Shown one piece after another: positions 1-8,918 of a stretch of 64,000 nucleotides of DNA. The DNA comes from Phytophthora colocasiae (taxonomy: Eukaryota; Oomycota; Peronosporomycetes; Peronosporales; Peronosporaceae). Under the pieces are notes generated by a model that saw nothing but the letters and a program-made list of their open reading frames with translations, was not told where the DNA came from and made no database searches. The first letter of the stretch is position 1; the number at the start of each line of letters is the position of its first letter. The position numbers were made by a program, and so were the translations under genes. The DNA lies in assembly GCA_018806915.1 (NCBI GenBank), contig JAGKQI010000094.1:868001-932000 (forward strand). Reading direction: 5' to 3'.

Positions 1-497
1 AGTAGGCATCCATGGTGTGCGCACTGGCGGATCAGTGCGCGGGGCAGTGAGCGCCCTCGACATGGGGGACGCTTCGTCATCACTGCGCGGACGCTTCGAG
101 CTCGAAGCGTCCGAGGCCTCATCACGAGGTCGTCGAGATCCCACGGGTGGGTCTGACGTGTCTTCAGACGAAGACACGGGAGCGGGAGCCTTGACATCAA
201 CTCTCTCCTCCTCGACATCCTCCTCGTAGTCGAGGATGTCTTCGTAGTCCTCTCCAAAGAGTTCTTTGAGAGGGACAGCAGGATTCTTAACTCTGCTAGA
301 GAAGAAGACTTCCTCTTCTTCTCATGCTTCTCCTTGTGGAGAGCACGGTACTCGGTGACAGAGAGCTTCTCTGTCGGACCGCTGGAAGCAGCAGTGCTAG
401 TGAGCACTGCTGAGGTCGTTGTTCCTGCTGCAGAGGCAGCAGGTGAGGCTTGCGCGTCCGCAGTAGCGGACGGAGACGTGGGCGTTGGCGAGTCCAT
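1..497 (-). CDS. Antisense ORF of family-A Gypsy, partial copy
   Basis: Second copy of the antisense protein, starting at an ATG at 497 in the context CGCAATGG and cut by the window edge. It begins MDSPTPTSPSATADA and is Ser/Ala/Pro/Thr rich. About 60 codons in it carries the same one-base frame break as the downstream copy, after a run of Lys and Arg codons. In the stretch after the break, five of six base differences from the other copy around 121-180 are silent in this frame. No known family was recognised. Confidence 0.5.
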   Translation of the reverse strand, partial: MDSPTPTSPSATADAQASPAASAAGTTTSAVLTSTAASSGPTEKLSVTEYRALHKEKHEKKRKSSSLAELRILLSLSKNSLERTTKTSSTTRRMSRRRELMSRLPLPCLRLKTRQTHPWDLDDLVMRPRTLRARSVRAVMTKRPPCRGRSLPRALIRQCAHHGCL

Positions 498-598
498 TGC
501 GAAATGAACTCGGATTTCTCTTGGGAACTTGACGGTCTTGTCAAGTTCTGTTGATTGACGTATCGAGACCGATATGTCGAATCTTAACGGGGGGATGG
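1..598 (+). repeat. Truncated 3' internal region of a family-A Gypsy copy
   Basis: This stretch is repeated almost unchanged at 1832-2430, and both copies run directly into an LTR. It is therefore the last internal segment of a plus-strand Gypsy copy that continues beyond the window start. It ends in a purine-rich GGGGGGATGG tract just before the LTR at 599. The minus strand carries the first part of the antisense ORF described at 1044-2328. Scattered substitutions separate the two copies. Confidence 0.85.
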
Positions 599-1048
599 TG
601 TAACGTACAAGTGGTTGTACCACTTGTAACTCTAACAGTTAGGATAACTGTTAGAGGTTGGAAATGGGCCTCAGACCTTGGTGTGCTGTACACACCAAAG
701 GATACATGGGCGAACCACATTATTGGGTGGTTCGTGTGCATTTGTGCATATTATTGGTAGAAAGTAACGGATTTCTACCAATCACTGAGCAGATTTTCTG
801 CCAACCACACGTTGGCAGACCCTTTAGAAATAGATAACAAACAGTTTTATGAGGTCCATAATTGGCTTATGCCAAATTCAATAACAGTTCTCATTTTACG
901 GTATTTTGCAGTTTAATTTAGTTATATTTGATTTAATTATACTTATTTAAATAAGTATACTTAAATTAAGTCTATTCTAATTGCACGCTTCCTCATACAC
1001 GTAAGCGCACGTGTACGCCACCTAATAGGTCTAGGTAGACCCATTACA
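599..1048 (+). repeat. Family-A Gypsy LTR
   Basis: Starts TGTAACGTACAAG and ends CCCATTACA, giving the usual TG...CA ends. It pairs with the LTR at 2431-2828 and lies directly after a polypurine tract, so the element reads on the plus strand. It is about 50 bases longer than its partner because of an extra segment near 760-820. The internal palindromes ACAAGTGG...CCACTTGT and CTAACAGTTAGG...AACTGTTAG are shared with the LTRs at 33137 and 59339. Confidence 0.9.
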
Positions 1049-2328
1049 GTGTTCCCACCCCCTCCGCCGCCGTTGCGCGACGCGCGTGGAGCGATCCGCT
1101 GGATTGTGGAGCGGAGCGTGGGTCATAAGAGAACGAACTCTCAAGGGGTTCGTTTTCGTATTCGTTGGAGAGGATTTCCTCCCCATCGAGATACATGGGA
1201 GCCGCGGAACGTCCTGATGGAGGACGTTCCGGAAATGGTGAGGGCGTACGAAGCCCACCATAACTTGCAGGGGCAAGCCCTGCACGAGGAGTGCTGCGGT
1301 CAACCACAGCACTCGGAGCTTCGCGTGGCACAATACGACCACGGAGCTCCTTGATGTGATCGGGTACACGGACGACCGTGTACCCCAGGAGATCACTTTC
1401 GGTGAGACGTGTTGCCAAGAGTTGGCAACACGGGCAGGGTGTGCCAAAGGGTATGGCACATGGGATCCCCGCTTCCATGGACTGATCATGGAGGCGTTCA
1501 CACTTACCACGTGTAGTGTAAGTGTAGTAGCGATCGCGAGCCGCAGCAACGCGCTCGCGATACGCCTTCGGGTCTTTGTTGAAGTTATCAACAAAGGCAT
1601 TCCACGACTGACAAAGTGCCTGCCACTCTGGCACTTTGCTCTTGCGCGAAGTCTTCTTCGCTGCATAGTATCGGAGCTCATGGAAGAGTCCGATATAGTA
1701 GTCGTGTCTTTGAGTCTCAGACTCAAAGACAACCTTAGCGGCGACGTCGTCGTCGTTGATACTGTTGCATGCGTACAACAGTATCGGGTTCGGTGATGAA
1801 CTAGCACCGAACCGGTCATGGATTTCTGCCTCAGTAGGCATCCATGGTGTGCGCACTGGCGGATCAGTGCGCGGGGCAGTGAGCGCCCTCGACATGGGGG
1901 ACGCTTCGTCATCACTGCGCGGACGCTTCGAGCTCGAAGCGTCCGAGGCCTCATCACGAGGCCGTCGAGAACCCACGGGTGGGTCTGACGTGTCTTCGGA
2001 CGAAGCCACAGGAGCGGGAGCCTTGATATCAAGCTCTCCCTCCTCGACATCCTCCTCGTAGTCGAGGATGTCTTCGTAGTCCTCTCCAAAGAGTTCTTTG
2101 AGAGGGACAGCAGGATTCTTAACTCTGCTAGAGAAGAAGACTTCCTCTTCTTCTCATGCTTCTCCTTGTGGAGAGCACGGTACTCGGTGACAGAGAGCTT
2201 CTCTGTCGAACCGCTAGAAGCAGCAGTGCTAGTGGGCACTGCTGAGGTTGTTGTTCCTGCTGCAAAGGCAGCAGGGGAGGCTTGCGCGTCCGCAGAAGCG
2301 GACGGAGACGTGGGCGCTGGCGAGTCCA
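1044..2328 (-). CDS. Antisense ORF in the 3' region of family-A Gypsy
   Basis: Starts at ATG 2328 (context CGCAATGG), about 100 bases inside the 3' LTR, and reads inward against the element. The N-terminus (MDSPAPTSPSASADA, then SVTEYRALHKEKHEKKRK) is followed near 2140 by a one-base frame break. The frame then continues open to 1044 through an acidic stretch (LKELFGEDYEDILDYEE), a Ser/Arg/Asp-rich linker and a more ordered region with Trp and Tyr residues, CERLHDQ and PCPCCQLLATRL. Combined length is about 430 residues. No family recognised. Antisense ORFs near the 3' LTR are known from plant Tat/Grande-type Gypsy elements, but I infer only a positional analogy. The frame break is present in both copies, so it is either ancestral decay or frameshifting. 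Confidence 0.5.
1049..1354 (+). pseudogene. Chromodomain tail of Gypsy integrase
   Basis: An open frame with no start codon of its own begins at the LTR boundary. It encodes a clear chromodomain: IVERSVGHK, then VRFRIRWRGFPPHRDTWEP and a helix VPEMVRAYEAHH. In chromoviruses this domain sits at the integrase C-terminus and helps target chromatin. Here everything upstream (integrase core, RT, gag) is deleted, so the fragment has no obvious way of being translated as part of pol. It lies antisense to the C-terminal third of the minus-strand ORF. Confidence 0.8.
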
Positions 2329-2420
2329 TTGCGAAATGAACTCGGATTTCTCTTGGGAACTTGACGGTTTTGTCAAGTTCTGTTGATTGACGTATCGGGA
2401 CCGATACGTCGAATCTTAAC

Positions 2421-2430
2421 GGGGGGATGG
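2421..2430 (+). other. Polypurine tract
   Basis: GGGGGGATGG lies immediately before the 3' LTR, the usual plus-strand primer site for reverse transcription. The same tract precedes the LTR at 599. It fixes the orientation of the element as plus. Confidence 0.7.
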
Positions 2431-2828
2431 TGTAACGTACAAGTGGTAGTACCACTTGTAACTCTAACAGTTAGGATAACTGTTAGAGGTTGGAAATGGG
2501 CCTCAGACCTTGGTGTGCTGTACACACCAATGGCTACATGAGCGGACCACATTATTGGGTGGTTCGTGTGCATTTGTGCACCAACCACACGTTGGCAGAC
2601 CCTTTAGAAATAGATAACAAACAGTTTTAGGAGGTCCATAATTGGCTAATGCCAAATTCAATAACAGTTCTCATTTTTACGGTATTTTGCAGTTTAATTG
2701 CTTATATTTGATTTAATTATACTTATTTAAATAAGTATACTTAAATTAAGTCTATTCTAATTGCACGCTTCCTCATACACGTAAGCGCACGTGTACAACA
2801 CCTAATAGGTCTAAGCAGACCCATTACA
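2431..2828 (+). repeat. Family-A Gypsy LTR (3')
   Basis: Begins TGTAACGTACAAG and ends CCCATTACA, matching 599-1048 apart from the missing insert and a few substitutions. The sequence after 2828 (CAATTGCTTAG) is unrelated, so this is the right edge of the element. Confidence 0.9.
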
Positions 2829-3178
2829 CAATTGCTTAGCAACAAGGAGCTCTTCAAGCGTGTAAGTATTTTGGGGGACTGCACATGTCAAAATGAATTA
2901 CTATACATGTAATGGCCTACAGATCGAGCACAGTGCAACACCAGTTGAGACAGCGTCGTGTACACAGTTTCAGGAGAGGCAGAAATCTCGATAACCACTA
3001 GAACCAGTTGGCAGTTTGCTTTGCAGCCTGAAATCCAGCGCGCTAGGAATGACCTGGCGTCAAAATATCGTTAAGTGCGTCAAATGGTAAAGCTGCAACA
3101 ACGAACAACACGTCGCCAACAGCAAGAACTTCAAGATTGCCTGTCAACACTTGCTAAGGTCATGGACAACTTATAGTT
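2829..3178. other. Gene-free stretch
   Basis: Between the LTR edge and the next LTR fragment I see no coding frame, terminal repeats or RNA gene. Confidence 0.5.
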
Positions 3179-3329
3179 ATTTTACGGTATTTTGCAGTTT
3201 TAATTGTTTATATTTAATTTAACTATACTTATTTAAATAAGTATAATTAAATTAAGTCTATTCTAATTGCACGCTTCCTCATACACGTAAGCGCACGTGT
3301 ACGCCACCTAACTAAGCAGATCCATTACA
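3179..3329 (+). repeat. 3' fragment of a family-A LTR
   Basis: The last 150 bases match the end of the 2431-2828 LTR, from the TTTTACGGTATTTTGCAG block through the AT-rich palindromic TATACTTATTTAAATAAGTATA segment to CCATTACA. No partner LTR or internal region adjoins it, so it is a broken remnant. Confidence 0.8.
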
Positions 3330-3771
3330 TGAGAGGTCCGTAAGCATGCTAGCACGAAACAATTCCATACTGACACCCTCGAGCTCCAGCATTATATCGA
3401 ACGCGCTGATCGCAGTCGTTCGCGCCTTCTGGGTGTTTGTAGGCACAAACGCTGAGAGGCTCATATGACCACAAGGACTCTTTCGTTATGCACTGGTGAC
3501 TGTCCACCAGTGTCTTGCTACCTAGAATAGTGTATTCCAACTGTAGGAACTGTATGAATACGCCTAGTTGTCTGAATAACTATAATATTTGTAAAATATT
3601 TTTTGTGCTGGGTTTTAGTATGATAATATCCATATTTTGACAGCAATTCCGACAAATATATGCAGGGAACTGTCGGAACATTTCCCCTACCACTGTCTGA
3701 TTTGATCGGATAAAATATCTTTAGGTAGAATTTTCATTGGCTGTTGTCGGCCAGGAAACAATATTGCTCAC
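3330..3771. other. Gene-free stretch
   Basis: AT-rich sequence without a credible frame. The short minus-strand ORF at 3349-3540 has no recognisable motif. Confidence 0.4.
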
Positions 3772-4315
3772 TTATCTGTCGAAAAGACGTGTATATTCAT
3801 CCGTATCAGCCATAGTATTGAAGGCGCTCCACAAGCGGTTCAGAAGGTTCAAGGGGTAGCTCCTTACGATCCTGCTGCTCAGTAGAGTTTGACACTCAGC
3901 GTATCTGTGCGACCGGACTGACACGTGACCTGGAACACGGGGAAAAGGATCTTCGGCAAGCCACGTCCACAGTTCTGTACCTTGCGGTAATTGGAGATCA
4001 AGATCACCAACGTTGGTGATCCGCAAGCCATGCATGATCCATAACTTCTCTCGTTTAAAAGTGCGTGGTGATTTCAGGAGAACTTCGACTGAATCACCAA
4101 CACGTCGTCCTCCAGTGGCGGCCGTACGGCGGGCATCCTCCCGATATTTGGATCCTGAGCTCGTTGGTCAAACACATAGTGCGTCCGCGAGATCAAGGCG
4201 GAACCCGGTTGGGACCATGAAGACCATGCCCAAGATCGCGTCCTGACTGGCCAGGGCGCCAACCCAAACGTTGAAGAAGTACGCCCGATACCCAGTCAAT
4301 GTGCCCTTTATCGTG
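3772..4315 (-). pseudogene. Gypsy aspartic protease fragment
   Basis: Reading on the minus strand from about 4315, the frame gives FFNVWVGALASQDAILGM, then FMVPTGFRLDLAD, the C-terminal half of a retropepsin with its ILGM strand. This is followed by a linker with REKLWIMHGLRITNV and VPGHVSVRSHRYAE. The same order of blocks occurs downstream of the protease in element C, so this is a diverged member of that group. A stop follows LADALCV. The catalytic DTG/DSG segment, RT and gag are missing. It is a dead fragment. Confidence 0.6.
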
Positions 4316-4467
4316 GTGCGTCCAGGTTTCCACAATACTTACATGCTTACATACTTTCTACTGTAGATAATACACTTTTTGTGCGACAACTTAACTCGTG
4401 AAACGGCGTAATTACGCATTCTTCAAATTCCACTTTATAGGGAATCAACCATATTTTCGATTATACG

Positions 4468-5094
4468 CTACACTCCCTCCTGGTCGGGCTGGGGTGACGC
4501 CCTCCCGTGGAACGGCGCAGCGGCGTCGTTCTCGGGGGCGCTAAGGCGGAAGACGCCGGCGCCCCCTGCTCTAATTTGGACAAGGACGTAGAGGCCAACG
4601 GTCTCCGGGCTGAGAACCTGGCAGGGCACAGCTCGGCTACGGGCGCGGACAAGCCACGGGAGCTCAGTGCTCAGCCGACGACTCCCAGGGGCCAGATGAC
4701 TACGGCATCGCGCCGGGAGACGCTTCGACGGCGAGGCGCGGGCGTCCGAGGGGGGAACGACGCGGAAGACTCTTCGCCAAGGAAGGAGATCAAGGGGGTC
4801 GACACAAGGCGCAGAAGATTACGAGAACGCAGACAACAGGCGTACTGGCCGGAACTGACGTGGCCCCGGACCACGCAGCTGCTCGGAGGAGGGGTTAGTG
4901 GCCTGACGAAGAGCTAACCAAGACCACCAGACTAGCGAAGAGGGAGAAGCAGTGGGCGCGCCGCAACCAAAGCCGCCATGTCGCCCATGCAGGGGGAGCC
5001 ATCCATTCCGACGGATGCGAACACACGAGGACCTGTAGGAGCCCAAACAGTGGACCGTCCACTTCTGGGGTGGATACGGTCCATTTTTGAGTGT
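4468..5094. other. GC-rich block, unidentified element
   Basis: A sharply GC-rich segment between AT-rich flanks. It starts CTACACTCCCTCCTGG and ends with the inverse, GAGTGTAG, so it may be a small transposon with CTACACTC ends. A plus-strand ORF at 4507-4917 encodes an Arg/Gly/Thr-rich, low-complexity protein with no family signature. I cannot tell whether it is coding. Confidence 0.35.
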
Positions 5095-5135
5095 AGATAC
5101 ACAGTTAACCGATTACCGTACCGTACCGTACGCTA

Positions 5136-5723
5136 CACTCCGCGACAGGATAGATCGGCCACCTGTGTCGGCGGTCAAAACTCGGTCAATTTTAGGAGTT
5201 GTAGCCTGCTATAAAGATATGTTTTACATCTATTTCAATGTGAAGCGGTGTTTGTGCTAACGAGCTGGATATTGCAGTTCATTGCGTGGCTACCATACAG
5301 AGGAGTACTTTTGGCACTGCGACAGGTTAAATCGGCCACCCAAGAATATACAAAAATCAAGTACTTCGTTTCGAAATGATTGTATCAGTAGTGACCTGTT
5401 TCCTTTTTATCAACAACTTCTACGCATCGACGCGGCATCGACTGGATGAGGGACTCCAGTAGAGCTAATGGGATTGATTCCCATGCCAGCGAAGTACTTG
5501 ATTTTTGTATAGTCTTACTTTTGGCACTGCGACAGGTTAAATCGGCCACCCACTCCTCTGTATGGTAACCACGCAATGAACTGCAATATCCAGCTCGTTG
5601 GCGCAAACACCGCTTCACACTGAAATAGATGTAAAACATATCTTTATAGCAGGCTACAACTCCTAAAATTGACCGGAGTTATGACCGCAGACACAGGTGG
5701 CCGATCTATCCTGTCGCGGAGTG
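5136..5723. repeat. Foldback (inverted-repeat) element
   Basis: Arms 5136-5306 and 5552-5723 are near-perfect inverted copies starting CACTCCGCGACAGGATAGATC, flanked by TA on both sides (5134-5135 and 5724-5725), as for Tc1/mariner-type insertions. Between the arms a 36-base block beginning ACTTTTGGCACTGCGACAGG occurs twice in direct orientation (about 5308 and 5516). It flanks an inner inverted pair around TACAAAAATCAAGTACTTCG. No transposase is encoded, so it is non-autonomous. Confidence 0.8.
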
Positions 5724-5955
5724 TAGCATGTTCGTTCAATGGAAATGCTCAAAGTTAAGTGAGCCATTCAGGTTGGGCTCGTGTGAGCACATCAGCTTTT
5801 ACACATTGTAAATCACACATAATTGCAATTGCTGGATTTTCTACATGGGTAGCAGACACCGATGTAAGAAGAAAAATACTTATAACTCCAACGCCACGAT
5901 AAGACTAAGGAAGACGCCAACCAATCCTCACTACTTGCACTGTCCTCGTCCTCGT
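5724..5955. other. Short gene-free stretch
   Basis: No coding frame or repeat recognised between the foldback element and the transposase remnant. Confidence 0.4.
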
Positions 5956-6372
5956 CTAGCTTGTACACTTGTTCGTATAGTGACTCAACATCTTATTCGC
6001 TTTGCGAATGCATCCCGCCACCACAGACGCTCTTAATGCGCGAAAGCTGTCCTCCAGTCGCTCGAGCACTTGTTTGAATCGAGGCTTCAGCAGTGTACTG
6101 ACGCCCAATCTCCCCTTCACCACTGCCCACAGTCTCAATTGGTTGTAAGTCGGAATGATGCGGCGGTGTAAGCTCTACCGTGTGCTCCCGCCTTCTCCGC
6201 CATTTCCTACTTTAACCGATTTGACATGCTGCCGTACATGCGGTCGTAGTTTTTGCCAGAGAGGAGCCTTCAGCTCGCCCTTTGAATACTGTATATCGTA
6301 CTCTTTACACTTTGCCTGCATTGCGCTCTTGCGAGTTGGGTTTCCGTCTAAAAGTCGCTTGTGATACTTAGC
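5956..6372 (-). pseudogene. Tc1/DDE_3 transposase, C-terminal part
   Basis: The minus strand resumes at NAKYHKRLLDGNPTRK, which follows the second catalytic Asp of DDE_3 transposases (LDN-A-x-YHK). It continues through WQKLRPHVRQHV, then in shifted frames LTPPHHSDLQPIE and WAVVKGRLG, ending VLERLEDSF and GCIRKAN. These blocks are the canonical order in oomycete Tc1-like elements. At least two frame changes make it a pseudogene. Its N-terminal side continues at 13218, across the Harbinger insertion. Confidence 0.8.
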
Positions 6373-6587
6373 ATTAGTGGTTCTCACGGTTAGCAGGTTT
6401 GCAGGCTGCAGATAAAACCATCCAATCAAATCAAACCTGCAGAAGTCAGCTGTAGGCAAGCTACCCTACTCGTCGGAGAACGCACGGCGGTTTGCTTGCC
6501 TGCAGGTTGTCATCCGTTGGTTAAAATACCGTTTCCTACCCTCCATCAGTTGCCAGCTGGCTGTTAACGCTCTGGCAGGCGGCAACC

Positions 6588-7429
6588 ATGCTAAACAAGC
6601 GATGGAGCACTGATGAGGTGCTGCTGCTGATCGGCTACCTTGCAGATCACCCCAAAGCCTACACCACTGGTGTCAAGGAACGTTTTTATGAGAGTGCTCG
6701 TGTGTATTTGGATCAAAACCATTACAGCAAGACCAAAAAGCAGTGCAAGACTAAGTTATCCGACTTGGAGTCAACTTACAAGGAGTACAAGATGAAATTA
6801 TCGCAGTCGGGCTTCGGCATCAAGGACTCGGACCCACCCAGCATCAAAGGCGAGTCTTACTCGGTTTATTTAATATCTGAGAGTACAAACTTTGCGTTGC
6901 TGCTAACCAGAGCTTCTTAAGAAGAAGTGCCTGTTCTTCTACGAGCTCGATGACATCTTTGGCTTGGTACAATACCACCCCACCAGTATTGATGGAGCCT
7001 GGCCGTGTGCTCCTTGGTGATGCAGTTTCACAGGTGGCTACGCCAAGTAGTAATAGCGTATCATCTGAGCCCGACAACGGCTCAAACAGCGAGGAAAGAA
7101 ATGCAACTAGCAGTACACCGAGCTGCACAGCAACAAGTACAGCCAGTAGTACTGCAACGAGTACAGCGAGCAGCACGGCAACGCAGCGACTGAGCAAATG
7201 ACGCTACGTAAACGAGTGTATACCGCAGCAGGTGCCGATAGTTTGCACGACACGTTAATGCATATTCACGCGGAGAAGATGGAACGACGCGAAAAGCGGC
7301 AAAAGCGCGAGGAACAATGGCAAGAGCTGAGATATCATATTACAACGTGAGCAGATTGAGCTTCAGAAAGAAGAACTCCGACTTCGTGAGAAAAAGATGG
7401 ATCAACAGTTTGCTCTGCTTCACGCATAA
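6588..7429 (+). pseudogene. Myb/SANT-like Harbinger accessory protein
   Basis: Starts MLNKRWSTDEVLLLIGYL, a Myb/SANT-type DNA-binding helix, continuing through YSKTKKQCKTKLSDLESTYKEYK. After a probable intron near 6853-6915 the frame resumes LLKKKCLFFYELDDIFG. A Ser/Thr-rich linker follows (7020-7200), then a charged coiled coil (HAEKMERREKRQKREE, KEELRLREKKMDQQ) to the stop at 7429. This layout (DNA-binding domain, linker, coiled coil) is typical of Harbinger partner proteins that recruit the nuclease to the ends. At least two frame changes and an in-frame stop in the coiled coil indicate decay. The 3' end overlaps a small nested element. Confidence 0.65.
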
Positions 7430-7806
7430 CCGATCTCGTAGAGCATGCATATCTCTTAACGCACACTCAGCGTAAGCCAATCAGATCAAACATTTCTGCA
7501 AGTTTTATTACCATTTCTCATAAAGCACACTCAGTGATTGTGTTAAAATTTATAGCAGTGAAGAACTGATAAAACACACACTCCCGCAGTTGCAGCAGTC
7601 TACCTTTTCATTTTTGAATTTGCGTCGGTTTACAATGGCGATTGTAGGAAGACCTCGTACGAGCGGTGGCACCGGATCTCGTCCGAAGCAGTACAAACGC
7701 GCTGCTGTCTCGTATGGCTACAAATTGCACATGTACTATCCTATGCACCTGCCGAACAGCCACGTCAACCTGTACATGGGGTATGCTCTATGAGATCGGT
7801 TATGCG
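7424..7806 (+). mobile_element. Small pogo-type nested element
   Basis: Inverted ends CGCATAACCGATCTC...GAGATCGGTTATGCG bound about 380 bases. Inside, ATG 7635 opens MAIVGRPRTSGGTGSRPKQY, the N-terminus of a pogo-like transposase. It matches the fragment at 15295, whose host element has similar CCGCATAA ends. The remaining transposase is deleted, so this is a non-autonomous derivative. No clean target duplication was found on the left side. Confidence 0.55.
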
Positions 7807-7856
7807 GTAACAGAAACGTATTGTCTTCAAATTAAAATGGTTTCTCTTGCTTCGTT

Positions 7857-8868
7857 CTAAACTATAATCCGCAAGTCATCTGAAGACAGGAACTGAGAAG
7901 CATCATAAGGGAGTTGTAGATCGTTTCCGGATTCTTCATTGCTACTCGGTGGATCCAGCACAGCTTCGAATTGTACTTCACGAAGTTGAATGCAAAAGTT
8001 GTGTAGAATGATGCATGCCTTTTGACGCTTGCACACACTCACGATATCATCTTCATCTGCCAGATAGACAGCGCATTCCCTCAAAAAGGGAAAGCGGCCC
8101 TTAAGTATTCCGATGCAATGTTCAACTGCAACTCGCTGACCACTCAACGCGATGTTGAAATCTGTATTTCCTGGGTCAAGAGCGGCGGGCCGTTTGTATG
8201 GCGAGACCACAAACGGAAAGCACGTACCGTAAGCACTGTCACCAAGAATATACTCATTCCTGTCAAAATATACTCGAGGGTCCGCTGCCATTTTCGTGAA
8301 GGACAAGGCGCGTTTGTCATGAACCGAACAATCTGATCAAAAAATACCAAAGTCAAATTAATAACTACATCGACAAATCAAAACAAAAATACCAACCTGG
8401 TAATATGTAATCCGACGGCGATGATCATACATGTATACAATTTGAGCGTTGAAGCAGTACACACTTTTCTAGAGAAGTAGCACTCTGCATCACGTTGTGG
8501 CGCGTACTTCAAATTGAAGGTGGAACCATCCACAATACCAATGCAGTTAGGAAACCCGTTTGCACTTCTTACTTGAGTGGAGATCTCATGCTTTTCTCGG
8601 GGCAAAGGCAATCGAACCAGTTCATTCTCCAGCCCAAGCAACGCCTCCACTACTCTATCGCCAAACTTTCGAACAGAGCCCAAATACAACAAAAACACAT
8701 TGTTAAGCACATTGGTAAGTTAAGCACATTAGTAAGTAGAACCTTAGAAAAAGTAGCGTACTGATGCCTTCTGCGATTCCGAAATGTTGTGCTACTAAAT
8801 GAGTATCATGTGTTGGATTGTTTGGGTCCTGACCCGAGTCAACACCAAATTTAGGACTCAATCAAAAT
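7857..8868 (-). pseudogene. Harbinger DDE nuclease, C-terminal part
   Basis: Minus-strand blocks in order: a helix-turn-helix-like VAQHFGIAEG near 8790, then LGSVRKFGDRVVEALL. These are followed by CIGIVDGSTFNLKYAP, which holds the first catalytic Asp, and ILGDSAYGTCFPFVVSPYKRP with the second. Last come GQRVAVEHCIGILKGRFPFL with the catalytic Glu, and ACIILHNFC. An intron of about 60 bases probably lies near 8334-8396. A frame change follows it, before SVHDKRALSFTKM. All three acidic residues remain, but the N-terminus has been separated by insertions and lies at 12686-13041, so the gene is broken. Confidence 0.8.
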
Positions 8869-8918
8869 ATCTGTTTTCAAAGTATTTTGAAACCTTTTTT
8901 CAGCGAAGTGAAGGTGAC

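Larger units (their letters stand above)
599..2828 (+). mobile_element. Internally deleted family-A Gypsy unit
   Basis: Two direct LTRs flank a 1.38 kb internal region. The primer-binding sequence expected after the left LTR (CCTGGTAGCACT, as seen beside 59338) is absent. The LTR abuts the chromodomain-coding 3' end of pol instead. What remains is pol tail, antisense ORF, polypurine tract and LTR. Because an identical internal end precedes 599, the arrangement can also be read as two tandem units sharing an LTR. It looks non-autonomous: no gag, RT or integrase core remains. Confidence 0.8.

Noticed and set aside
1031..2455. 474-residue minus ORF
   Set aside because: Only its first ~65 codons agree with the antisense gene; the rest is an off-frame shadow of the 1044-2009 frame.
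3349..3540. RXLR or Crinkler effector genes
   Set aside because: Looked for signal peptide plus RXLR/LFLAK motifs throughout because of the likely organism; none found.
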